39,697 bases of DNA from positions 1 through 39,697 of the forward strand of contig CAMXIF010000010.1 in the NCBI GenBank assembly GCA_947243845.1. Direction: 5' to 3'. How positions within the stretch are numbered: the first letter of the stretch is position 1; every line of letters begins with the position of its first letter. Both the position numbers and the translations under genes were made by a program. The stretch is from an uncultured bacterium. GTDB lineage: Bacteria; Bacillota; Clostridia; Lachnospirales; Lachnospiraceae. The notes below the pieces were generated by a model. It saw nothing but the letters and a program-made list of their open reading frames with translations. It searched no databases and was not told where the DNA came from. This document shows, in pieces, positions 8,531 through 14,840 of the stretch.

Positions 8531-10396
8531 TTAATCATCCTTTCTCACAGATACTATCTTTACTGTCCAGTTGATAAGCGTATAAACGAACATCAGGGTA
8601 AACAAAAGTCTACTTATCTTACTCAATGGTTCAAACGGAGACATATCAATGATGATATATTCTTCAATCCCATAACGTTCTATCACGATCGGCAAACAAA
8701 AGACCGGAGCACCATTTTTCTTTTCTACTGGTTCCCGCGAATGACCACCACCCCCATGATCACCGGAATAAGTCGATATCCCAGAATCATCAGATAAGTT
8801 AGATAAAAACGTCAACAGATAATATAGATCCCATGGAATACAAAATGGAAATTTATCCTTTAGATCTATATTTAAATCCCCAATAGAATCAGATATAGAA
8901 GGTACAAGTTCATCTGCTGGTAATTCTACAATATCAGGATCTGGTTTCGTACCTGGATCAGGATCAACCCCAGGACCCGGTTTTACACCTGGATCAGGAT
9001 CTGTACCTGGATCAGGATCTGGTTTAATGCTTGGATCAGGAAAGATAGCTGGATTCCTGGAAGGATCAACAGTAGTATCCGGATCAAGAGAACCAGACGG
9101 CCATATGATAGGAGTCTTAGAAGGATCAGGACTCGGAAACGGATAATCATCTGGATTTGTATTTGCAAAATAATCCCGCAGATAATCATCAAAAGCATCA
9201 GCATCAATCTCATTACCTAAAGCATTAAGACCTTGATGGAGGGCAATATTATTCCAATTACTTAAAGCTTCCAAACCAGTAAGCGGATCCAATAATTTCC
9301 CTTTCCAATCGTCCTGGATCCAATCAGCAATACGATAGCCTTCTGAATAATTTAACGCTTCAGAATAATCCCCAGAATTAAAAGCATTAGTATATGATTC
9401 CAATGAACCAAATACAGGTATATTAAAAGATACCGATATAGAAAGATTAGAATGAATACTACTTGTAGTATCGTTCCAAGAGCGATTCCCAGATGGAGAA
9501 AAATAACTCTTTTGAAATTCTAAGTTTACTAAAGAATTATATTGAGATAAAGAATAGATTCTGTATCGATAAGGAAATGCTGAAGCAACATCATGCACAA
9601 GGCACACTTTATCCGACACAGATGATATCACACTCCAGGTATTATAATCGTTAATAGAAGACAATGCTGTGCGTGCAAAACCAATTATATTATAGGTACC
9701 ATCTGGATTTCTTATTTTTTCATAATCTGTAAAAAACTGTTTTTCCATCTCAATCTGATAAATAGATTCCTCACCATTTTGGTATTTATCATACTGTTCC
9801 CTTATCACAGAACCAAGGATAGTGGCAAAACCTACACCACAACAAGCAAATAAATCCTTTGGATTTTTAGCAACTTCAATTAACCCATTAGACACACGTA
9901 TATTACTTTCATCATCGTCATTGTTATCATCATCATTACCATCGTCATCGTCACCATTATCAGGCGAATTAGCACTCATCTGAATAAGTAATAACGAAGT
10001 TGCCGCTATACGCCGAGCTGCTTCTTCCGAAAAAGCAACAGTTTGCCCTGCTTTATCAATAAAACCAATCATTGGAGGACTTGGAACTGAAGCAGAAGGA
10101 GTAGAAAGAGAATCTAATAAACCATTATTGACCATATATGTAATTGTACTATGTCCCATACTGACTATCTGATCATCAGACAAGTTATTCATCTCAATCG
10201 GTGCATTAGCATAAGCTACTGTACCAATATAAAAACAGATTGCATACATAGCCGCCGCTGATAATCCAACTGCGACACCTTCTGCCACTGCCTCAACGTT
10301 TTCCATATGATTAGAATCAAAATATCTTGTACCAATAGACAACGAAATAATAATAACGCTTAATGCTATACAACAAAACCGTTTTAAAAACCTCAT
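8531..10396 (-). CDS. Filamentous phage adsorption protein (pIII-like)
   Basis: This protein has 621 residues from ATG 10396, with GGAGG 5 nt upstream. It has an N-terminal signal/membrane segment (about 2-20), a large extracellular region with an Asp/Asn-rich stretch, and a proline-, aspartate- and glycine-rich hinge made of PDPG-like repeats (DNA about 8930-9060). The C-terminal module carries FPFCIPWDLYYL, PVFCLPIVIERYG and a final membrane helix with a basic end. That module, with its two cysteine-containing motifs, is typical of Firmicutes inovirus adsorption proteins, which span the membrane until virion release and then bind the next host. The N-terminal part would determine host range. 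It is the largest phage gene and shares an operon with the gpVI-like gene. Confidence 0.75.
   Translation of the reverse strand: MRFLKRFCCIALSVIIISLSIGTRYFDSNHMENVEAVAEGVAVGLSAAAMYAICFYIGTVAYANAPIEMNNLSDDQIVSMGHSTITYMVNNGLLDSLSTPSASVPSPPMIGFIDKAGQTVAFSEEAARRIAATSLLLIQMSANSPDNGDDDDGNDDDNNDDDESNIRVSNGLIEVAKNPKDLFACCGVGFATILGSVIREQYDKYQNGEESIYQIEMEKQFFTDYEKIRNPDGTYNIIGFARTALSSINDYNTWSVISSVSDKVCLVHDVASAFPYRYRIYSLSQYNSLVNLEFQKSYFSPSGNRSWNDTTSSIHSNLSISVSFNIPVFGSLESYTNAFNSGDYSEALNYSEGYRIADWIQDDWKGKLLDPLTGLEALSNWNNIALHQGLNALGNEIDADAFDDYLRDYFANTNPDDYPFPSPDPSKTPIIWPSGSLDPDTTVDPSRNPAIFPDPSIKPDPDPGTDPDPGVKPGPGVDPDPGTKPDPDIVELPADELVPSISDSIGDLNIDLKDKFPFCIPWDLYYLLTFLSNLSDDSGISTYSGDHGGGGHSREPVEKKNGAPVFCLPIVIERYGIEEYIIIDMSPFEPLSKISRLLFTLMFVYTLINWTVKIVSVRKDD
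8930..9060 (-). repeat. Imperfect short repeats encoding a PDPG-rich hinge
   Basis: Variants of GGATCAGGATCTGG recur through this stretch and encode tetrapeptide-like PDPG, TDPD and KPDP units on the minus strand. Such repeats change length easily and form flexible linkers in pIII proteins. Confidence 0.7.
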
Positions 10397-10447
10397 ATTT
10401 TCCTCCATATTATACAATAAACTAAAAATGACAAAAGGAATAATAAA

Positions 10448-10735
10448 ATGACTTATTTTGAATTTATAAATCAGTTAATCTCATTCCTGATAGAATATTT
10501 TTCCATTAAACAAAACCGTATATTTTGGTTATTAGTATTATTTTTTACTGTTATTGTAGAAAACGGCACAAAAACATGGAAAAAAAGAAACTATATGAAA
10601 TTATGGTTAAAAACCCACAACATCGGTAAAAAATATAAATATCATAAAAAAACATACAAAGAAAAACTGCCACAAACACCATATGAAAAACAACAAGCAT
10701 ACATAGAAAGCATATGGGAAGAAATGAAAAAATAA
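10448..10735 (+). CDS. Small basic membrane protein encoded against the phage operon (copy 1)
   Basis: The 95-residue protein starts at ATG 10448, with AAAGGA about 8 nt upstream. It has one membrane helix (about 24-41, FWLLVLFFTVIV) and a strongly lysine-rich cytoplasmic tail. It lies 51 bp from the adsorption-gene start and is transcribed divergently from it. Its last 17 residues resemble those of the next gene (pattern Y-D/E, Y-I/L, S-x-W-E-E). No known family is recognised. It could be a prophage accessory (for example exclusion) or regulatory protein; this is speculation. Confidence 0.55.
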   Translation: MTYFEFINQLISFLIEYFSIKQNRIFWLLVLFFTVIVENGTKTWKKRNYMKLWLKTHNIGKKYKYHKKTYKEKLPQTPYEKQQAYIESIWEEMKK

Positions 10736-10745
10736 GGAGATTACC

Positions 10746-11006
10746 GTGCAACAAATCAAAGACTGCTTAGAGATCATCACTATGGCCGGTTTTCTAATCT
10801 ACATATTCAAGCAGCTTGCCATACCATCCCTTAAAGAAATAAAAACCAAGGAAGAAAAGCCTAAAAAGAAAAGACGACTCAAATACTTCCGCAGATTTCA
10901 TATTCCTTACAGAGGAAAAACAACTATGTATAAATACGATCAGAAGCATGGATACTTAAACAGCGCCTGGGAAGAAGTAGAGAAACCTAAGCGGTCTAAA
11001 AAATAA
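10746..11006 (+). CDS. Small basic membrane protein encoded against the phage operon (copy 2)
   Basis: This protein has 86 residues from GTG 10746, preceded by AAGGAG at good distance. It begins with a hydrophobic helix (about 8-26), then a very basic stretch (EEKPKKKRRLKYFRRF), and ends YLNSAWEEVEK, similar to the end of the upstream gene. The 10-bp gap suggests one bicistronic unit on the plus strand, opposite to all neighbouring phage genes. No database family is recognised; the pair looks like diverged paralogues. Confidence 0.55.
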   Translation: MQQIKDCLEIITMAGFLIYIFKQLAIPSLKEIKTKEEKPKKKRRLKYFRRFHIPYRGKTTMYKYDQKHGYLNSAWEEVEKPKRSKK

Positions 11007-11010
11007 GATA

Positions 11011-11256
11011 TCACCCTTCCCATTCAACGCCTTTGATATCGGCCCTGATGATCTGATACAGCTTCTCTGCATTTCCCAGACAGTTGAATGGATAGATCAG
11101 GTCATCCCCGATATACACGTTATAGCTGATCGGCACCGCACTGACTGACAGTTCCGTAGCACTATTGATATCCGTAGACATCAATCCAATGCTGTCATTT
11201 CCTTTTGCACTCTTGATCTTTTCCTGTTCATACATCATCCCCATATCATTCACCAT
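11011..11256 (-). CDS. Small hypothetical phage protein
   Basis: This protein has up to 81 residues; several in-frame ATGs (11256, 11244, 11238, 11235) make the start uncertain. It has no membrane segment. The C-terminal half (YNVYIGDDLIYPF, then EKLYQIIRADIKG) looks like a compact folded domain. It is convergent with the small plus-strand genes, ending 5 bp from them. No family is recognised. Confidence 0.5.
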   Translation of the reverse strand: MVNDMGMMYEQEKIKSAKGNDSIGLMSTDINSATELSVSAVPISYNVYIGDDLIYPFNCLGNAEKLYQIIRADIKGVEWEG

Positions 11257-11262
11257 ACCTTT

Positions 11263-11343
11263 CTATTCCGTTATAGGATCCACCAGCATCCAAAAGTAAC
11301 GACATGCCACATATCCATATACCATAACTTCTAAGATAGACAT
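11263..11343 (-). CDS. Possible 26-residue peptide
   Basis: A short frame from ATG 11343 to a TAG at 11263 has a GGGGGTG ribosome site 5-7 nt upstream. The peptide is hydrophobic and aromatic (VMVYGYVACRYFW). It fits the compact phage gene order, but the length makes the call uncertain. Confidence 0.35.
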   Translation of the reverse strand: MSILEVMVYGYVACRYFWMLVDPITE

Positions 11344-11354
11344 TTTCACACCCC

Positions 11355-11546
11355 CTATTTACTAGACACTAAAAGATATACATAAAGCAAGACACCGACT
11401 ATCAAGAAAGCTATTAAATAAAATCCAAGACTCATAAGTATAGAAAGCCACATAGGTTTTCCACTTCTGGATAGATCCAAAATGCAAGTAATAAAAAAAT
11501 AGACAAAAAATATAACATTTAAAAAACTTAACAAAGAAAAAAACAT
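11355..11546 (-). CDS. Small two-helix membrane protein
   Basis: This protein has 63 residues from ATG 11546, where AGGGG lies about 9 nt upstream; ATG 11552 is possible but too close to the ribosome site. There are two hydrophobic helices (about 3-25 and 35-60) with a short basic loop containing SRSGKP. It lies between rep and the hypothetical genes on the minus strand. It may be a minor coat or assembly protein; the family is not recognised. Confidence 0.5.
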   Translation of the reverse strand: MFFSLLSFLNVIFFVYFFITCILDLSRSGKPMWLSILMSLGFYLIAFLIVGVLLYVYLLVSSK

Positions 11547-11603
11547 ATCCATCCACCCCTAACCTTTTTCATCATCCAGATCCATTTCCATCTGCGCAGC
11601 ATC

Positions 11604-12608
11604 TTACAGCCACAGTACTTCCACATCTTTATCTATCTGCGCCCATTCTTCTATAGGCTTGAAACCATACAGGAAATCATGCACGGAAGAGTAGGAGAGC
11701 AGGCCTTTATCTCCAAAACACTTCACACATGATATCCTCCGGAGAAATGCATTCCAGGTCTCTTCATAATTCCGCTGGACGTCTACATACTGTTCTTTCA
11801 ATGAAAGATTACTGAGCAGGTAGACCTTTGTATAACAGGCTGTCTTATTGTTGTACCTACACGGCAGTTCCAGCGGGTAGCCGTCAAGGTAGTTCAGCAT
11901 GTCCTGTATCTTCAAGGAACTGCGAAACTCTTCAAAGACTAAGATGTCCTGACCTTTATAATTGTCAAATGGGTGCATATAGTCGGTCACCCGGTACACG
12001 TTCTCATATCCAAACTTTTCCATGACTCTGCGCGTCTTACCCTGGCCTGTCTTACCAAACCAGTATTCTACGTTCAATTCCCGGAACTTGTTCTTAAACT
12101 CTTCCTGCCTGAGTACCTGACGGCAGGTCTCTATCTTTTCAAGCTTCAGCATATATTCCGGATTGGCTTCCAATATCTCGTAATTACTCATACCATCCTT
12201 GATCATGTTATAGAGCTGTGACAGATCATTACGTTTTCCCTGTTCTTCCTGGGGGCATTCACCATATTCCTCAAAAGTGTTATGTAAGTTCGTCTCTTCT
12301 TTATCTGTCCCCTTATGCTTTCCCTCCTTGCGGATATATTCCCGGTTCTCCTGCGTAGTCCCCCGGCAGTAATCTATATGTGCCGTTGGAAACTTATTCT
12401 TTATCATAGAAAATCGCATGGTATTTTTACGGAAGATAAAAAGATGTGTATGATAAGTGCCTTCCTTTCCGATCTCATCACACATACACCAATAAGTGAG
12501 ATCTTTGATCGTGGACAATGCCGCTTTTATGTTGTCATGGTCGAACCCGTATTTCTCCGGATTATTGAACGTAAGGAGCCATTTACGTGATTGTGTCCTA
12601 TCGTCCAT
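11604..12608 (-). CDS. rep: CRESS-type replication initiator (HUH nickase + SF3 helicase)
   Basis: This 334-residue Rep has the order found in circovirus and geminivirus Rep and in bacterial pCRESS plasmids. HUH motif I is WLLTFNNP (10-17), motif II is the HTH pair at 53-55, and motif III is YIRK (91-94, catalytic Tyr91). The helicase follows with Walker A GKTGQGKT (185-192), Walker B ILVFEEF (222-228) and motif C LLSN (264-267). It would nick the origin, stay bound to the 5' end and unwind DNA for rolling-circle replication. Inoviruses usually carry other Rep types, so this looks like module exchange. A stem-loop origin and iterons lie 66-201 bp upstream of its start codon, strongly supporting the function. 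Phytoplasma-type plasmid Rep is the closest alternative label. Confidence 0.88.
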   Translation of the reverse strand: MDDRTQSRKWLLTFNNPEKYGFDHDNIKAALSTIKDLTYWCMCDEIGKEGTYHTHLFIFRKNTMRFSMIKNKFPTAHIDYCRGTTQENREYIRKEGKHKGTDKEETNLHNTFEEYGECPQEEQGKRNDLSQLYNMIKDGMSNYEILEANPEYMLKLEKIETCRQVLRQEEFKNKFRELNVEYWFGKTGQGKTRRVMEKFGYENVYRVTDYMHPFDNYKGQDILVFEEFRSSLKIQDMLNYLDGYPLELPCRYNNKTACYTKVYLLSNLSLKEQYVDVQRNYEETWNAFLRRISCVKCFGDKGLLSYSSVHDFLYGFKPIEEWAQIDKDVEVLWL

Positions 12609-12647
12609 CTTCTCATTTTCTCCAATTTATTTATTCCCTGATCCCTG

Positions 12648-12663
12648 GTTGCGTTAACGCAAC
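12648..12663. promoter_or_regulatory. Perfect 16-bp palindrome upstream of rep (candidate operator)
   Basis: GTTGCGTTAACGCAAC is a perfect palindrome, and three more flanking bases on each side pair (CCT and AGG) after one mismatch. It lies 40 bp upstream of the rep start codon, between it and the iterons, a good place for a repressor site controlling rep expression. The binding protein is unknown; the ribbon-helix-helix protein is one candidate. Confidence 0.6.
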
Positions 12664-12673
12664 TAGGACTAAA

Positions 12674-12771
12674 ATGTTTCAGAAGTTGCCATGTTTCAGA
12701 AGATGTTTCAACAAATGTTTCAACTTTTTTTCTGATATATCCGGCAAAAACTCAAAAATGTTTCATGTTTC
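12674..12771 (-). repeat. Six GAAACAT iterons beside the replication origin
   Basis: ATGTTTC on the plus strand (GAAACAT on the rep strand) occurs at 12674, 12691, 12703, 12715, 12758 and 12765. Three copies extend to ATGTTTCAGAAG. The last two are directly adjacent. They lie between the origin stem-loop and rep. In rolling-circle replicons such iterons are the sites Rep recognises before nicking. Confidence 0.85.
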
Positions 12772-12774
12772 AGA

Positions 12775-12809
12775 AGTTCCCTAGGGGTAATACTAGACCC
12801 TAGGGAACT
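12775..12809 (-). other. Rolling-circle replication origin: stem-loop with TAGTATTAC
   Basis: AGTTCCCTAGGG (12775-12786) and CCCTAGGGAACT (12798-12809) form a perfect 12-bp stem around an 11-nt loop. On the minus strand, which encodes rep, the loop reads TCTAGTATTAC and so contains TAGTATTAC (plus-strand positions 12787-12795). This is the nonanucleotide of circovirus and nanovirus origins, where Rep nicks TAGTATT/AC. Iterons abut the stem on the rep side. A match of loop, stem, iterons and Rep type is very unlikely to be chance. Confidence 0.9.
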
Positions 12810-12985
12810 GCGCGCCCTTGACCGCAGGAACCCGCGCACTATCCTTTAAAGACCATGGGCGGCGCAGGCGCCACCCATGAACAAGGCTAAAACGTGCGCC
12901 CCTACGGTAAAGGGTAAAATGCACGCGCCTTTTATCCTGGCATTAATATTATTTTCCCTTTTCTGCCGCTCCTGCGCTGTTCTGG
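12810..12985. other. GC-rich structured intergenic DNA between origin and the Zot gene
   Basis: No gene is seen. CATGGGCGGCGC (12854-12865) pairs with GCGCCACCCATG (12868-12879) with one mismatch and a 2-nt centre. A looser pairing joins GTGCGC and GCACGC near 12894-12927. On the virion strand such hairpins could serve as the complementary-strand origin or packaging signal. This is inferred from position. Confidence 0.5.
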
Positions 12986-13729
12986 TCAGTTATCCGCCTC
13001 CGCAGGAGCTCCGGCGGATTCCTGCCCAAACAGCTTGTAGCTGTCATAAAAGTCATAATATTTCTGCTGTCCTGAAAAGAAATGGGACTTTACCTTTGCA
13101 TCCTTTTTCTTTACATTGCGCAGCTTTTTGACATATACAAAGAGTTTTCCGCCAGACAAGAGTCCCATGATCCGGCCGGATAGCCTGTAATTATTGACAC
13201 AACGATGCGTATACTCAAACTCGATGATCTGCCGGATCTGCTTATCTATGACAGATTCATCCTGAGAGATCAGATAGACATCATATCCATAGTGCCGATG
13301 TATACGCAGAAACTGGCACCATGCAAGACGGTCTTTCCGGTTCCAGGAACGTGGATTGAACAGATCCTGACACTCATCCAGCACAAGAAGAGTCTGATGC
13401 TCCATGATCTGGCCGCGAGAATTTAACTTATGATACTTTAATGCATACCCGTAAAGTCCATCAAGATAAGAGAACTTATCCGCTGGAGGACTCACCCAAC
13501 GTCTGCCGTTATAATATGACTTATATGCATTAGTCAGAAATTCCTGGTTAGAAACATACATAAATATCCCCAGCCGGCCAGGATGCTTTTCATTGAAACG
13601 TTTAAAAGAATCCTCATTTATCTCAAAATTAGCAATGACATTCTTACCTTTCCGGAGTTCTTTATCTATGACCATGGCCATATGCAGTGACTTCCCTGAT
13701 CCGGGAGTCCCTGTGAAAAAATAGATCAT
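12986..13729 (-). CDS. Zot/gpI-family virion assembly ATPase
   Basis: This 247-residue protein begins directly with a P-loop strand: Walker A GTPGSGKS at residues 7-14. Walker B LLVLDECQD lies at about 114-122 and an arginine-rich segment follows. This is the cytoplasmic ATPase domain of zonula occludens toxin / gpI proteins, which drive extrusion of filamentous virions through the membrane. The C-terminal membrane helix and periplasmic part known from Gram-negative phages are missing, as expected for a host without an outer membrane. Its ATG overlaps the end of the upstream gene by 4 bp (ATGA). It is the single best marker that the element is an inovirus. Confidence 0.9.
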   Translation of the reverse strand: MIYFFTGTPGSGKSLHMAMVIDKELRKGKNVIANFEINEDSFKRFNEKHPGRLGIFMYVSNQEFLTNAYKSYYNGRRWVSPPADKFSYLDGLYGYALKYHKLNSRGQIMEHQTLLVLDECQDLFNPRSWNRKDRLAWCQFLRIHRHYGYDVYLISQDESVIDKQIRQIIEFEYTHRCVNNYRLSGRIMGLLSGGKLFVYVKKLRNVKKKDAKVKSHFFSGQQKYYDFYDSYKLFGQESAGAPAEADN

Positions 13730-14106
13730 ACATGGTCACCCCCATTCTCATGACCATTCTCAACAGTCTGTTCACTTACATCAAGCAAACACCGCCACTC
13801 TGTAGAACAGTCTTCTTCTGGAAACACATGTGCTTCCTCTGGATAGATGACAAGACCATAAACACATGAAGGACAATATGGACATTCCGGCATAATACAG
13901 GACTGACCTTTGATATACTCTAAACGTTCCAGCGCCGCATTGATATTGCCGGCCAGGGAATCATCCTTTGCCTTCACTAGCATACAGGCCGTTTCATTCT
14001 CTGCCGGATCATACAGAAAACATTCTGTACATCTTGTGCTTTCTTCACATACAGTCTTTAGTGCTTTAAGGATCCCGGCCAGATCATTTATATCTGTCCT
14101 ACTCAT
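13726..14106 (-). CDS. Cysteine-rich hypothetical phage protein
   Basis: This protein has 126 residues from ATG 14106, which overlaps the end of the preceding gene; GGTGG lies upstream. It has two cysteine clusters, CTECFLYD (about 26-33) and CIMPECPYCPSC (about 70-81), which together could bind a metal such as zinc. The rest is acidic. Position directly before the Zot gene, with a 4-bp overlap, implies co-translation with the assembly ATPase. No family is recognised; an assembly or regulatory partner is possible. Confidence 0.6.
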   Translation of the reverse strand: MSRTDINDLAGILKALKTVCEESTRCTECFLYDPAENETACMLVKAKDDSLAGNINAALERLEYIKGQSCIMPECPYCPSCVYGLVIYPEEAHVFPEEDCSTEWRCLLDVSEQTVENGHENGGDHV

Positions 14107-14290
14107 GACAACCACCAAATTTCTTGAACAAAAGGACTGCATTGTCTATCCATTCAAATACCACATTAAATGCTTCCCTGATATGATCATCTGTTGATAT
14201 ATCGCGCAGGGTATGTAATACGGTCAGAGCCTGGACGAGTCCCATACGCTCCTTTTCCACCATCACATTTTCGTTGTCACATCTTCCCAT
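14099..14290 (-). CDS. Small hypothetical phage protein
   Basis: This protein has 63 residues from ATG 14290, with AGGGAG upstream at good spacing. It is predicted helical and soluble (QALTVLHTLRDI, then HIREAFNVVFEWIDNAV). It ends 8 bp inside the next gene, so the two are probably translationally coupled. No family is recognised. Confidence 0.55.
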   Translation of the reverse strand: MGRCDNENVMVEKERMGLVQALTVLHTLRDISTDDHIREAFNVVFEWIDNAVLLFKKFGGCHE

Positions 14291-14311
14291 TGTCTTCTCC
14301 CTTCTTTATCC

Positions 14312-14416
14312 CTACATCCTCATACCTGTATTATCCTCGATCCATTCCAGGATCCGGACGGCCAGGATAGATACCTTTGTACGGATGAGGAAATATAGAT
14401 CATCCCAAAAACCCAT
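14312..14416 (-). CDS. Possible 34-residue amphipathic peptide
   Basis: Three consecutive ATGs (14422, 14419, 14416) follow GAGGA; the third has the best spacing. The peptide (GFWDDLYFLIRTKVSILAV, then acidic) has an amphipathic to hydrophobic helix, like the very small gpVII/gpIX tip proteins of filamentous phages. It lies just after the coat-gene terminator. The short length limits confidence. Confidence 0.4.
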   Translation of the reverse strand: MGFWDDLYFLIRTKVSILAVRILEWIEDNTGMRM

Positions 14417-14433
14417 CATCATTCCTCGTCTTT

Positions 14434-14460
14434 AAAAATGGGGAATGTCTCCATTCCCCA
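14434..14460 (-). terminator. Intrinsic terminator directly after the coat gene
   Basis: On the minus strand a perfect 9-bp stem, TGGGGAATG pairing with CATTCCCCA around a 4-nt loop, is followed by TTTTT. It begins 14 bp after the coat gene stop codon. A terminator right behind gene VIII is a hallmark of filamentous phages and makes the coat transcript the most abundant. Confidence 0.85.
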
Positions 14461-14473
14461 CTAACTGTGTTAC

Positions 14474-14638
14474 TCAGGAAGCGATCGTCCGGAAGAACCC
14501 AACGCCAAGCCTTACAGCAAGACGGATCCCCATGATCGCCAGTCCAGCAGGAAGAGCCACCACGATCATACCGGTGACATCATCCTTGATAGAATCCACT
14601 GCATTACTAAATGCGGTCTTCATAGCTTCTGTCAGCAT
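14474..14638 (-). CDS. Major coat protein candidate (gpVIII-like)
   Basis: This 54-residue protein has AAGGAG about 7 nt before ATG 14638. The order is that of filamentous major coat proteins: an amphipathic N-terminal helix (EAMKTAFSNAVDSIKDD), a hydrophobic membrane helix of about 20 residues (MIVVALPAGLAIMGI), and a basic C-terminus (R39, R43, R50) that would face DNA inside the virion. No cleavable signal peptide is evident. The strong terminator immediately downstream supports it. The gene is easily missed because of its length. The 37-residue protein at 15607-15720 is the alternative coat candidate, but it lacks the amphipathic N-terminal helix. Confidence 0.75.
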   Translation of the reverse strand: MLTEAMKTAFSNAVDSIKDDVTGMIVVALPAGLAIMGIRLAVRLGVGFFRTIAS

Positions 14639-14671
14639 ATACGTATTCTCCTTTCCGCACCGCGTCCGGCA

Positions 14672-14830
14672 CTATGATCTTATACTCAAAAAACTCAGAG
14701 CCTTGAATATACCATAAGCAAGCAGATGCAGGCCTGTTGTGAGCATAAAGCCAGGTATGAACCCGATGACTACCATGTCCTTAAAAAAGCCTATCAGCAT
14801 CTCTATATCGAGATATGTCGAGATATCCAT
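14672..14830 (-). CDS. Small hydrophobic phage membrane protein
   Basis: This protein has 52 residues from ATG 14830, with AGGGGG 6 nt upstream. It has two short hydrophobic helices (MLIGFFKDMVVIGFIPGFML and HLLAYGIFKALSFL regions, about 11-30 and 34-48) with few charges. It sits between the acidic membrane-anchored protein and the coat gene on the same strand. Minor coat or assembly function is inferred from position. Confidence 0.55.
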   Translation of the reverse strand: MDISTYLDIEMLIGFFKDMVVIGFIPGFMLTTGLHLLAYGIFKALSFLSIRS

Positions 14831-14840
14831 ACAACACCCC

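Noticed and set aside
11362..11556. Alternative frame for the small membrane protein before rep
   Set aside because: It needs a GTG start too close to the ribosome site; the overlapping frame from ATG 11546 encodes a clean two-helix protein.
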